The notes: generated from the letters alone by a model not told the origin. A DNA stretch of 64,000 nucleotides from Peribacillus simplex (GCF_001542915.1 NZ_LNNH01000012.1:124001-188000), one strand, 5' to 3'; shown: positions 16,244 to 24,780, numbered from the stretch's first letter. Numbers and translations are program-made.

Positions 16244-18307
16244 TCATTTCTTTACATGTTTTTTGGGCACAAACCCGACTTGGCTTCCCTTTTTCACCTT
16301 ATACCACTTCCCTTGTTGAGCCAATATCGTTAGTGCCTGATCCTCATAAAGCGTCCCGATGGTGTTAGCAGCTGAATTTGCCTTTTCTTTTATACGTAAT
16401 TCTCTTGCTGTCACGATGCCCGTCGTCTTCCTGATCTGGACTTGTGCAGAGACGGTTTTCCGGTTGCCTCCCCCATCCTTGGCGGATATCGACACCGTGA
16501 ACAATCCGTTGGATATATTGCCAAAATCCCAATTAACTGATTGGCTCCCTTGGGTGAACTGCCTTTCGGCAAGGACCCCCACCATTTTGCCTTGGCTGTT
16601 CTTGATTTCCACTGCCACTTTCGAGTCTTCATTTATCGTAAATGCTATATTCACTTTTTCTGTACTGTAGTCTCCCATTGTTTCGATATCGGTAATCATG
16701 GGTGCTGACCCCTTACTTATGTTGATTCCCAGTGTTCCCCTTGCTTCATTCCCGCTTCGGTCCCTTGCAGAAACTACCGCTGCATACGTACCAGTGCGCA
16801 CATCATTCGCCTTCCAGACCGCCGTGTGACTTCCCTTTTTCAATGATTGGTCACTGATTGGCGTAGCCACCGTTTTGCCTTCACCATCTTTAATCAGGAG
16901 TGATACCGCTGCATCTTCTTTAAGTGAGTAGGTGATCGTGACTTTATCATTCACATAATCAAGATCCGCTTTCATATCAATGGATGCCGCATTATTGATG
17001 TGAACCTCTTCTATTATCCCTGATGCTTCGCCATATTCCCTGGCGATAGTCGTGTTAGGATAATAAAATGCCAAGATCTCCTGATATGTTTGACCTGCCT
17101 CCGCTCTTGTCTTCGCGCCAAACTGACTTAAACCGACTCCATGTCCGTAACCTGACCCTTCAACATCAATTCTGGAAGAATCGGAAGCCGAATCGTCCAC
17201 CAAATAGCTTTTCATCACATCGCTACCGACCATGCCCCTGATTTTCGAAGCCGGTACATCAGTAAGCTCGATTTGTTGCTCGGAAAGTTTTCCGCTTTTA
17301 TCAACAAGACCCCTTACAAAGAAATTCAGTTTAATGGACCCCTTCGTAGCTCGTCCGCCCGTTTTTTTACCAGCAAAGCTTAAAACGGGAACCTTCGTTA
17401 TTTTAATATCCCTGTTCGCATAGCCATTCCTCTTCAGCCAAGCCTTAAGATGAGGTACAACCGTTTTATCTTTTTCCTGCACACTCGTCCACCACTCATC
17501 CGGCTTGGATAAGTCTTTGTTTGACAGGTCGATTTGTTGCTTATCAAGCTTGATCGCCCATTTGGTTTTCGGATCATAGGAATCTTGTTGGATAGATAAA
17601 TAGCCTAGAGGATTTCCGACTGACCAAACATTGGAATTCAATTCGGTCACACCCCCGTTGCTTGAGGAAAAGAACGCCTCGATTATTTCACCATCATGCT
17701 TGAGAACCAAGCCTGCTGTCTGTTCGATGGCTGAATCCGTACGGCTGTCCCCTTCCGCTCCTCCATACACTTGATAGGAAATCGTATCATCGATCAATTT
17801 CGATTGATGGTGAGCAGCATATGTACGGGCGGCGACTGCTTGAGCTTTCAATGCTTCAGGATGCCAAAGGGCAGGCATTTCCTTCGGGACCACACCCTTT
17901 ACATAATCATCGATATGCACATGATTGATGGGTCGAATGTAACCTCCCGCCACCGTAAATAAGAATGAGCCATGATACGGCCGGCCATTTAGGGATAACA
18001 GGGCATCACCCTTAACCGGAGTGATTGTTAATGAAGCCCATGTTCCTACTTTATCCGAATCTTTATACACGGCAAGTTTTCCTGATTCCACGTTCAATTT
18101 CATCTCTTCTCCTGCCTTGATGAATATCTCTCCTCCGGAAGTCTGATAGTCCCCTGTTGCCGTAATTTTGACACTCGTTCGATTTCCCAAGTAATTCTTC
18201 AATTTCACTTCCATCGTTGCATTTTCTTTAGCTGCGTTTGCCTCTAGAGAGGGAAATATAGCGAAAATGATAAAGAAAGCCAGAAATAAACCCTTTAAAT
18301 TTCCCAT
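16244..18307 (-). CDS. SpoIID/LytB-domain protein with Ig-like and SH3 domains
   Basis: This secreted protein of 687 residues starts at ATG 18307, where GAAAGAGG sits 9 bases upstream; an in-frame TTG at 18316 overlaps that site and is rejected. A signal peptide ends at ANAA. A SpoIID/LytB (amidase enhancer) region spans about 120-425, with the GVVPKEMP motif whose Glu is the lytic transglycosylase residue in SpoIID, KAQAVAARTYA, and GYGHGVGLSQFGA. Two FlgD-type Ig repeats follow (about 435-620), then a bacterial SH3 domain ending VPKKHVKK. Likely roles are peptidoglycan strand cleavage or activation of an amidase. B. subtilis LytB lacks this exact C-terminal arrangement, so the symbol is left empty. 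Confidence 0.82.
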   Translation of the reverse strand: MGNLKGLFLAFFIIFAIFPSLEANAAKENATMEVKLKNYLGNRTSVKITATGDYQTSGGEIFIKAGEEMKLNVESGKLAVYKDSDKVGTWASLTITPVKGDALLSLNGRPYHGSFLFTVAGGYIRPINHVHIDDYVKGVVPKEMPALWHPEALKAQAVAARTYAAHHQSKLIDDTISYQVYGGAEGDSRTDSAIEQTAGLVLKHDGEIIEAFFSSSNGGVTELNSNVWSVGNPLGYLSIQQDSYDPKTKWAIKLDKQQIDLSNKDLSKPDEWWTSVQEKDKTVVPHLKAWLKRNGYANRDIKITKVPVLSFAGKKTGGRATKGSIKLNFFVRGLVDKSGKLSEQQIELTDVPASKIRGMVGSDVMKSYLVDDSASDSSRIDVEGSGYGHGVGLSQFGAKTRAEAGQTYQEILAFYYPNTTIAREYGEASGIIEEVHINNAASIDMKADLDYVNDKVTITYSLKEDAAVSLLIKDGEGKTVATPISDQSLKKGSHTAVWKANDVRTGTYAAVVSARDRSGNEARGTLGINISKGSAPMITDIETMGDYSTEKVNIAFTINEDSKVAVEIKNSQGKMVGVLAERQFTQGSQSVNWDFGNISNGLFTVSISAKDGGGNRKTVSAQVQIRKTTGIVTARELRIKEKANSAANTIGTLYEDQALTILAQQGKWYKVKKGSQVGFVPKKHVKK

Positions 18308-18472
18308 CCCTTTCAACCTCTTTCCTATCCTATATCTTTTAAAGAATTTTCAATAGCTTCCATGATTGAATCCTTATTTTTCCTCATTATAAATAAACCT
18401 CGTTTATACATTCTGGATATCTTCCTTATAATCCTTCATTCACGATCACAACTTCCAAGCCGTACTCGCATG

Positions 18473-18512
18473 AAAAAAACTGGACATGGAAAAAACCACG
18501 TCCAGCTTTTTT
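18473..18512 (-). terminator. Bidirectional terminator after the PBP3-like gene
   Basis: CTGGACATGG pairs with CCACGTCCAG (one mismatch) and is flanked by A7 and T7. It lies just past the stop of the minus gene at 18538. Confidence 0.75.
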
Positions 18513-18537
18513 ATGATGATGATTAGGCTTATACCGT

Positions 18538-20544
18538 TCACTTCAAATACTTCTTCAAAACGGGCTTCATATGATCGACAACCAAATGGCTGCCGCCCCT
18601 TCCCTTAACATCTTCTATCATCCAGGCCATAAGAAGCTCCGGATCTTCCGTGTCCATGGCTACAAACCAGCCATTTTCCGTTCCATCAGAATTTTTGGAT
18701 GCCTTGATTTCAGCCGTTCCCGTCTTGGCTGCGATTTTGATGCCAAGATCATTTATTCCATGGCCGCTCCCCTTAGGGTGTTCCACCACCTGTGTCAGCA
18801 TTTTGGTGATCGCATTCGCCTGCTCGGCAGAAACGGCATTTTTCTTCCATATTTCCGTTTCATTTTTCTCTCTTGTCAGCAAGGTCGGCTTCATGATGTT
18901 TCCTTCATTCAAGAAGGCTGAATAGGCCATGGCCAAGTGAAGCGTGCTCATTTGGACCTGCGCCTGGCCGTAACCGGCATCAGCCAAACGACCTTCACTG
19001 TCGATTTTACCGATGCTGGATGCTTTAATCGGATAATCGTAGTTCAATGGTTCATCGAAACCAAATGCTTTGAGTCCGCTTGTGAATTTTTCCTTACCAA
19101 GCCCCAATGCTCTCTGGGCAAAATAAATATTATCCGAATAAATTAATGCTTTCTCCATATCGATGGGGACACCCGGGTCAGAGACCCTTGTGATGGAATG
19201 GTCTTTCCATGTCGATTTAGCCCACGTTTTCCCTTGGATCTTGATCGCCTCGTTCGGATCGACTCCATTTTTCAAGGCGATTGCCGCCGTGAGGGCCTTT
19301 ATCGTCGAGCCCGGTGCGAAGGTCGAACTGAAGCGATTAAGCAATGGCTTCCGGGAATCTTCCTCCAGCGCTTTCTGCTCCTCCTTTGTTATCCCAAAAA
19401 TATATTTATTGGGGTCAAAGGAGGGACTTGATACAAGTGCAAGCGTTTCGCCCGTTACCGGATCAAGAGCCGTTGCTGATCCAGCTTCGTTCTTATATTG
19501 CTTGAAGATATCCTTTTGAAGCTCCGCATCGATGGTTAATGTAATCGTTTCTCCCTCTTCAGCAGGCTTTTCAGCAATCACTTTTTCTTCGCCAGCTTCT
19601 GTTCTAATATAGATCTTGCCTCCTGGCTTTCCTTTCAAGCGACCTTCCAACACTTCCTCAAGACCGCGCTTGCCTATATCATCGCTTGCGGTATACCCTT
19701 TACCTTGCAATTTCTCCAAATCTTCGGCAGATGCCGCACCGACATATCCGATGAGATGGGCCGTAGCTTCTTTGTATGGATAGATCCGGGCTTCCGTATT
19801 ATTGACCGATACCCCAGGAACGGCCAATAGCTTTTCCAATGCTGCCGTATCATCACTGGACATTTTCTTGATGGGCACGAAATAACCTGGCTTCACCCAA
19901 GATTGCGTTAACTTCTTATCTATCTCGTCAGTGGACATATTAAGCATCCCAGCGACCTTTTTGACCGTTTCGGTTTCGTTGGTCATTTTCTCTGGCACGA
20001 TCCCCACTTCGGAGACTGCTCCATTCATGGCAAGTCCGCGCTCATTCCGGTCGACAATTTCACCGCGAATGGCTGGATAGGTTTGAACCGATATCTTTTC
20101 ACCAGCTTTTAGCTGGGGGAATATATAGCTTTCATCCCACTTAATGTACCAATTCTCCTGGTCACCCTCCCCTCCCTTGATAAGGGTCGCCTGATGATCG
20201 GAATTGACCGCCCCTGCCAGCGTTGACATATCAACGGTATAAGCAAGATTTACTTCTTCTCCATCTTTATGCTTTTTTTCTTCTTTGGGCTGTTTATAAT
20301 TCACCTTTAACTGGTCGACTTCTATGCCCTTATAGATTTTTTCATAACGCTCCGCAAATTCATCCGCGCTGATTTCTTTCTTTGTTTCAGGTGACAGGTA
20401 GTCATACATCTTCGTAAAATCCTGTTTATTCCAAAGTTTGGTGTATGCCGCAAAGCGCTCTTCCGGACTTGGCTCATCCGAGCAGCCGGCCAGGAACAGT
20501 ACGCTCATCAACAATAAGCTGGAAACTAAAGCCAGTTTCTTCAT
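18538..20544 (-). CDS. pbpC: Class B penicillin-binding protein 3 (PBP2a-type)
   Basis: This 668-residue membrane-anchored D,D-transpeptidase cross-links peptidoglycan. It is a lipoprotein (LAGC, Cys21) with a MecA_N (NTF2-like) module at about 25-145, a PBP dimerisation domain at about 155-320 and a transpeptidase domain from about 350. Active-site motifs are STIK (Ser413-Lys416), SDN (470-472) and KTG (607-609). Length equals B. subtilis PBP3 (PbpC, 668), whose family includes low-affinity PBP2a of staphylococci. An AGGAGG site precedes the ATG. It appears monocistronic between terminators. Reduced beta-lactam affinity is a family trait, not shown by this sequence. Confidence 0.9.
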   Translation of the reverse strand: MKKLALVSSLLLMSVLFLAGCSDEPSPEERFAAYTKLWNKQDFTKMYDYLSPETKKEISADEFAERYEKIYKGIEVDQLKVNYKQPKEEKKHKDGEEVNLAYTVDMSTLAGAVNSDHQATLIKGGEGDQENWYIKWDESYIFPQLKAGEKISVQTYPAIRGEIVDRNERGLAMNGAVSEVGIVPEKMTNETETVKKVAGMLNMSTDEIDKKLTQSWVKPGYFVPIKKMSSDDTAALEKLLAVPGVSVNNTEARIYPYKEATAHLIGYVGAASAEDLEKLQGKGYTASDDIGKRGLEEVLEGRLKGKPGGKIYIRTEAGEEKVIAEKPAEEGETITLTIDAELQKDIFKQYKNEAGSATALDPVTGETLALVSSPSFDPNKYIFGITKEEQKALEEDSRKPLLNRFSSTFAPGSTIKALTAAIALKNGVDPNEAIKIQGKTWAKSTWKDHSITRVSDPGVPIDMEKALIYSDNIYFAQRALGLGKEKFTSGLKAFGFDEPLNYDYPIKASSIGKIDSEGRLADAGYGQAQVQMSTLHLAMAYSAFLNEGNIMKPTLLTREKNETEIWKKNAVSAEQANAITKMLTQVVEHPKGSGHGINDLGIKIAAKTGTAEIKASKNSDGTENGWFVAMDTEDPELLMAWMIEDVKGRGGSHLVVDHMKPVLKKYLK

Positions 20545-20702
20545 GATTTCCTCCTAATGAATAGTTAGAATGATATACGTATAGTTTATCAAAATATTAG
20601 GGGAATGGGGGAATTTGTATGACCAATTTCTTCTTTTTGCTACTTTATCATAGTTTTACTAAAGCATAAGTCCTGGATACAGGAACCAGATTGTAGAAAA
20701 AA

Positions 20703-20766
20703 ACGGGGCTATCCACATGTCCACCGCCCGCGGAAAGCTAAGCCCCTGCCGTGAAACCGAACTGAT
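20703..20766. repeat. Dispersed intergenic repeat, partial copy C
   Basis: CCACCGCCCGCGGAAAGC and AAGCCCCTGC match the last third of the repeat at 5941-6067. It lies in the 370-base gap 20545-20915, which otherwise holds the pbpC promoter region and a terminator. Confidence 0.5.
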
Positions 20767-20854
20767 AAAGCGCAAATCCAAAACATGGTAAACAACAACC
20801 ATCATATTTGTATCACGCTAAGTGGAATGATACGAAACAGCCGGATCTTACAAA

Positions 20855-20908
20855 CAAAAAAACCGCAGACAGCTCCATTATCGAGCTGCCTACGGCCTAA
20901 TTTTTTGA
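20855..20908 (-). terminator. Bidirectional terminator after the CorA-like gene
   Basis: CCGCAGACAGCTC pairs with GAGCTGCCTACGG (two mismatches), with A8 on one side and T6 on the other. Confidence 0.75.
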
Positions 20909-20915
20909 ATATGGA

Positions 20916-22355
20916 CTATAGCATTCTTTTTTTTCGGCTTTTTTTCTCATGCAGCCATTTCTTCAAGAAGAAGAAGCCTAAGATGGATGAAATGATAAGA
21001 CCGCTTGTCGTAACGAATACAGCTACCCATTCATATAAGGTATAATCCATATACGCCTTCCAAGGCAATCTCTTTTTCCAATCTTCAATGTAAAGATTCA
21101 TCCCGAATATTCCTGAGACGACCGTATAAATCGTCAGGATCTGTAAGAGATAATTACTGCTCTTACCAGAGAGTTTATCCTGATTCTGATAGAGGTAAGA
21201 AAGCGTTTCTTTTACCTCCTTATAGAGCGGCGCAATCCTGAAGGTTTCATCCGTTATTTTGAATAGCTCTTTGCCTGACGCCGTGCTATTAACTTCAGTA
21301 AATAAATACTTCGTAGTAAACTCCGTGATCATGAAGATCAGTTGCTCCGTATTGGATTGATCTTTTTCGATATCTATCTGGGAATGCTCATGAACCAGCT
21401 TTAGCAGCACAATTTTATAGTAGAAGAAAAGCAATATCGAATAGAAGTTTTGGCCGTACATTTCATTTGCCAATTGCAACTGCAGCTTCCCTTTCGCTTT
21501 CGTGACACAAGCAAAATGGTACATGCTCGTAACATAGAAAGTTTCTTCCCCCCACCTGTCATACACCCGCTCCTTGTAATACTTATCAATATAAGCGGGG
21601 TTCAATGCGCCGATGTATGGCTCCCCATCACTGTCGTATCCATTCAGCTCACTTGCCCGAAATAAATCATTTTTACTGATGACATGATCCTCAGGCAATT
21701 CAATATAACTGACGACATACATTCGTTCATCGATAAAGAAGGGCAAACTTCCGAAATAAGTGGGATCTGTCTGCTCCTCATCGATAAATTCCTCCATTGG
21801 CGGCATTAGTTCGTTGAAGATGAAATCCTTTACTTGTTCATACTCGTTTTTCCTGCAGCCGACTTTTGTCTTCTGTTCATCTTCAGCAATCGGTTCGAGA
21901 ATTCGAAAAGTATCGGCAAAATATAGCACGTCATCGTACGAAAGCCCTTCAGGTAATGTAACACGCAGGTTCATCATGCCAATATGAAATGGGCATATGA
22001 AGATATCAACAGAATTAATGATGAATGAGGTAGTTAAAAAGGGGGATTCGAAGGTACAATCAATATCGAGCTTTTTCGTAAAACGCCGCAATCCTTCTTT
22101 TTCTTTCAAATTCGCTGGAAATAGGATCGGTTCGATATAGGGCATGAAATACTTTTCCAAATTGCGGTGTGAAATCTTATGCTCACCGTAAAATTGGCCT
22201 TGCTGTTCCATATCTCTCAAGTTCAAGAAAACGAAATGGTCTTCCAGCAACGTTTGCACAAATGTTTCAATTTTATTCCCTTCGAGCGTGAACGGAAATA
22301 GATACTGTTGGAAACTTCGCTTCGTTGAATCATTTTTTTCTAGCTTCACTTCCAT
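20916..22355 (-). CDS. CorA-like two-helix membrane protein with GMN motif
   Basis: This 479-residue protein has a large N-terminal cytoplasmic region and two C-terminal membrane helices (about 400-416 and 439-463) joined by a short loop that follows FGMN (GMN 418-420). The helix-GMN-loop-helix arrangement and basic tail (KKWLHEKKSRKKRML) are those of CorA/ZntB/Alr1-type divalent cation channels. The cytoplasmic part is unlike classical CorA in sequence and is Asp/Glu/Tyr rich. The likely role is a divalent cation channel or a CorA-fold relative of unknown substrate. GGAGGAA lies before the ATG. It stands alone. Confidence 0.65.
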   Translation of the reverse strand: MEVKLEKNDSTKRSFQQYLFPFTLEGNKIETFVQTLLEDHFVFLNLRDMEQQGQFYGEHKISHRNLEKYFMPYIEPILFPANLKEKEGLRRFTKKLDIDCTFESPFLTTSFIINSVDIFICPFHIGMMNLRVTLPEGLSYDDVLYFADTFRILEPIAEDEQKTKVGCRKNEYEQVKDFIFNELMPPMEEFIDEEQTDPTYFGSLPFFIDERMYVVSYIELPEDHVISKNDLFRASELNGYDSDGEPYIGALNPAYIDKYYKERVYDRWGEETFYVTSMYHFACVTKAKGKLQLQLANEMYGQNFYSILLFFYYKIVLLKLVHEHSQIDIEKDQSNTEQLIFMITEFTTKYLFTEVNSTASGKELFKITDETFRIAPLYKEVKETLSYLYQNQDKLSGKSSNYLLQILTIYTVVSGIFGMNLYIEDWKKRLPWKAYMDYTLYEWVAVFVTTSGLIISSILGFFFLKKWLHEKKSRKKRML

Positions 22356-22479
22356 AATTATATTCCTCCGATTAAACTGCGGTGTTCAAGTTACGAACCA
22401 TCTTGTTCCTTATCTTTACCCAAGTATACGTAAACAAAACGGAACATATTATAGAAATAAAATGGACAATTGAAAACAG

Positions 22480-22590
22480 AAAAAAAAAGATCCCCCGAGC
22501 TTTTGCTCGGGGGCCATCGAAAAGGGTTCTTCAACCCTCTTCACTTTAGGGTACTAGAAACTGATGTTTCTAATGAAAAATCCGATATTC
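22480..22590 (-). ncRNA. Candidate structured small RNA
   Basis: On the minus strand an extended -10 (TGC-TAAAAT, 22596-22601) is followed by three hairpins in a row. These are TAGAAAC/GTTTCTA (22555-22572), AGGGTT/AACCCT (22523-22538), and a perfect 9-bp CCCCCGAGC/GCTCGGGGG stem followed by nine T. The last is a classic minus-direction terminator, yet no minus gene lies upstream of it; the next minus gene starts beyond it at 22355. The rest of the 450-base gap 22356-22808 holds no ORF I can support. No known RNA family is recognised. Confidence 0.35.
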
Positions 22591-22808
22591 GGACCATTTT
22601 AGCATGTAATGCGAAGATGATAAAACACCGAATTCCTTCATATTCGGCCTTCACACCGTATTAACGGCCAATAAATCCTCATAGACAGAGACTGGCAAAT
22701 GAATTTATAACTGTAGGAATAATGAAAAGCGTCTGCTCAGTCACTTTAGGAACCATGTTTTATAAGGGCGGGAAAGGGTAAATAAAAAAAAGAAAAGGAG
22801 AGAACATC

Positions 22809-22955
22809 ATGAAATCCGATAGCAATAAACAACCCTTGAAGTTTTTCCAAAAAGCAAATCATTCAAAACCTACCGAGAGGAAACAAATGAGTGAATTCAT
22901 CAAAAAAATGAAGATGAACGGGCGGAACTCCCATTTAAATGGCAAAAACTCATGA
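22809..22955 (+). CDS. Small basic protein, 48 residues, unknown
   Basis: An ATG with a strong AAAAGGAGAG site 7 bases upstream opens a 48-codon frame ending in TGA, directly followed by a terminator hairpin. The product is Lys/Asn/Ser rich with no membrane segment (starts MKSDSNKQPLKFFQKAN, ends NGRNSHLNGKNS). Good start signals and a dedicated terminator support a real gene. I do not recognise the family; a small spore or regulatory protein is possible. Confidence 0.55.
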   Translation: MKSDSNKQPLKFFQKANHSKPTERKQMSEFIKKMKMNGRNSHLNGKNS

Positions 22956-22981
22956 CACAATAGAAGGTCATGAGTTTTTGC
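22943..22981. terminator. Bidirectional terminator between convergent small genes
   Basis: CAAAAACTCATGAC pairs perfectly with GTCATGAGTTTTTG (14 bp). It overlaps the end of the 48-residue gene and faces the end of the minus gene at 22984. Confidence 0.85.
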
Positions 22982-22983
22982 GA

Positions 22984-23301
22984 TTAAAATTTGATTTCAT
23001 TTCCCTGCAGATTGTACTTTACACATTTTTTGATACCGATTACATTCAAAAAATGTTTAATTTTCTTCATGGAGGTTGCCTGATATTCATCAACAATCGA
23101 GAACTCTTTAATATAAGCGATTTTTTCCTGGACATTTGTATCTATATGATCTTGATCGCATTCTTTTTCATTTGATTTTTCGCATGTGTACACCACAGCT
23201 TCACCGATTTTCCTGGTCGCCCTATCAAAATAAAAAGAAAACACAATGGCACATTCATCATCGTAAAAAGAGGGTTGAACTTTCATATTAATATCAATCA
23301 T
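22984..23301 (-). CDS. Hypothetical protein, 105 residues
   Basis: This frame starts with ATG behind GGGAGAGAGGTG and ends at the shared terminator. The soluble product has four Cys residues (FDDECAIV region, TCEKS, KECDQ, KKCVK) and no signal peptide. No family is recognised. It lies downstream of the PapR-like peptide gene on the same strand, but a terminator at 23478-23505 separates them, so it should have its own promoter. Confidence 0.6.
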   Translation of the reverse strand: MIDINMKVQPSFYDDECAIVFSFYFDRATRKIGEAVVYTCEKSNEKECDQDHIDTNVQEKIAYIKEFSIVDEYQATSMKKIKHFLNVIGIKKCVKYNLQGNEIKF

Positions 23302-23477
23302 TAACCTTACACCTCTCTCCCTTTTGTTAAATACACTATAACAAAATTCAGAAAGGGAAATAGGTGTTCCAAACTACACTCCCATTTCTTCCACACCTTC
23401 TAAATGGACCTTATATCCCCCATGCATGGATAATTATAACTAGAGGAATATGCGCAAAAGAATAATCGTCAACGGAA

Positions 23478-23505
23478 TAAAAAAAACATCTTCATAAGAA
23501 GATGC
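23478..23505 (-). terminator. Terminator after the PapR-like peptide gene
   Basis: On the minus strand CATCTTC-TTAT-GAAGATG is followed by eight T, about 30 bases after the peptide stop. It makes the peptide gene a monocistronic unit. Confidence 0.8.
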
Positions 23506-23536
23506 TCAAAGGTCTGAATGAAAGCTTCAATTCTTA

Positions 23537-23650
23537 TTATTTATATAAACCTGGAAGTTCTGCGTAAAGGCCTGGCAATTCAGTAGGAACGATTACGATC
23601 GCAGCGATGAGAAGAAAAGATACGACTAATGCTTTAGTACTTTTTTTCAT
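23537..23650 (-). CDS. PapR-like secreted signalling peptide precursor (37 codons)
   Basis: ATG 23648-23650 lies 9 bases after AAAGGAGG and opens a 37-codon frame closed by two TAA codons. The product has a Lys-rich start (MKKSTK), a hydrophobic core (ALVVSFLLIAAIVIV) and a short tail carrying two copies of a heptapeptide, TELPGLY and AELPGLY, then a final Lys. The repeats use different codons throughout, so the peptide sequence rather than the DNA is conserved. The tail resembles the mature PapR heptapeptide ADLPFEF of B. cereus (A, acidic, L, P, x, x, aromatic). It is divergent from a PlcR-type regulator at 23847. The inferred job is export, maturation to a 5-8 residue signal, re-import and activation of that regulator. 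Confidence 0.72.
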   Translation of the reverse strand: MKKSTKALVVSFLLIAAIVIVPTELPGLYAELPGLYK

Positions 23651-23682
23651 AGGTCAAACCTCCTTTTCTTATTAAAAAATAT

Positions 23683-23722
23683 TGGTTAAAATAGAAATTA
23701 ATTCTATAGTTATATTTAACCA
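23683..23722. promoter_or_regulatory. Dyad between peptide and regulator genes
   Basis: TGGTTAAA (23683-23690) and TTTAACCA (23715-23722) form an 8-bp inverted repeat enclosing a second dyad, ATAGAA/TTCTAT (23691-23707). It lies 33 bases upstream of the peptide ATG and 125 bases upstream of the regulator start, and is a candidate operator for the regulator. It is not the B. cereus PlcR box. The role is inferred. Confidence 0.45.
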
Positions 23723-23846
23723 CACTTCATAAAACTGGATATTCCGACTAAATAATCTATTTAAACCGCTAAGGGCATGTACATACAGTTTTCACCGATT
23801 TTTCATGATAAAATATAACTCTAGGCATATTTTAAGGAGAATCATA

Positions 23847-24740
23847 ATGGATTTTTTTGCAGTTGGACAAAAGATCAAAGAGCTACGTAAGCAAATCGGA
23901 CTTTCCCAAGAAGAGTTAGCATCCGGTATATGTACACAAGCACAGATCAGCAAGATCGAAAAAGGCGATGTCTATCCATATGCCTCCACCCTTTACTTGA
24001 TTTCCCAACGGTTAGGTGTTGATGTAAACTATTTTTTCGATATCGGAATGACACCTAGGCTGGATTACGTGGAAGAAGTGATTTATCAATTAAAGATAGC
24101 CAGACGGACACGAAATTATGAGGAAATGCAGCAAATAGTCAAGGCGGAGGAAAACAATCCCCTTTTTCTTCAGAATAAAAAGAACCATCAGCTGATTCTT
24201 TGGCACAAAGGGATCTACGAATACGAAAAAAATAAAGACTTGGAAAAAGCCATTGAATTTATTTCCAAGGCCATCGCCATTACTCATACTACGGATAAAA
24301 TCTATTCGGAACGCGAGCTTGAAATTTTAAGCAGCCTTGGTGTCATGTATGTGGCCGAGGAACGATACGAAAATGCTTATGCCCTGCTAAAGAAAGCTTT
24401 GGATCACTTGAAGGCAATCCCCTTCATGACGGATAAGACGTTAAAGACCCGCCTGTCCTACAATTTTTGCAGGGTTTTAACACGCCTTGGCCGCTTTGAA
24501 GAGTCGATTGCCTGCTGTCAGGATTCCATCAAATGGTGCCTTGAACATGATCAATTATATGCTTTGGCCGATCTACATTATCATTTAGGCTACAATTACG
24601 AACTGGTGGGCAATTTTAAAGAAGGTAAAGACTACTTGGAGAAGTCAGCCTTCCTCTTCTCGTTGCAAAAAAATCATGCCTTTGTTACCTTCATCAACAA
24701 AAAGTTGGAAAGCTGGAAAAATGAAATGAAAATAAACTGA
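23847..24740 (+). CDS. PlcR-type RRNPP transcriptional regulator (HTH + TPR)
   Basis: This 297-residue regulator has an N-terminal XRE-type helix-turn-helix (residues 5-62, KIKELRKQIGLSQEELASGICTQAQISKIEKG) followed by tetratricopeptide-like helices to the end. That is the layout of PlcR, NprR and other RRNPP receptors, which bind short imported peptides in the TPR groove. ATG 23847 is chosen because AAGGAG lies 8 bases upstream; an in-frame ATG at 23805 has no such site. Length is near PlcR (285). A PapR-like peptide gene is divergent on the other side of a shared control region. Targets other than these two genes cannot be read from the window. Confidence 0.82.
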   Translation: MDFFAVGQKIKELRKQIGLSQEELASGICTQAQISKIEKGDVYPYASTLYLISQRLGVDVNYFFDIGMTPRLDYVEEVIYQLKIARRTRNYEEMQQIVKAEENNPLFLQNKKNHQLILWHKGIYEYEKNKDLEKAIEFISKAIAITHTTDKIYSERELEILSSLGVMYVAEERYENAYALLKKALDHLKAIPFMTDKTLKTRLSYNFCRVLTRLGRFEESIACCQDSIKWCLEHDQLYALADLHYHLGYNYELVGNFKEGKDYLEKSAFLFSLQKNHAFVTFINKKLESWKNEMKIN

Positions 24741-24753
24741 TTCTTCATTTCAA

Positions 24754-24780
24754 AGCCATTCCCGCGGGAATGGCTCTTTC
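24754..24780 (+). terminator. Terminator after the PlcR-like gene
   Basis: AGCCATTCCC-GC-GGGAATGGCT is followed by CTTTCCCTT, 14 bases past the stop. Confidence 0.75.
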
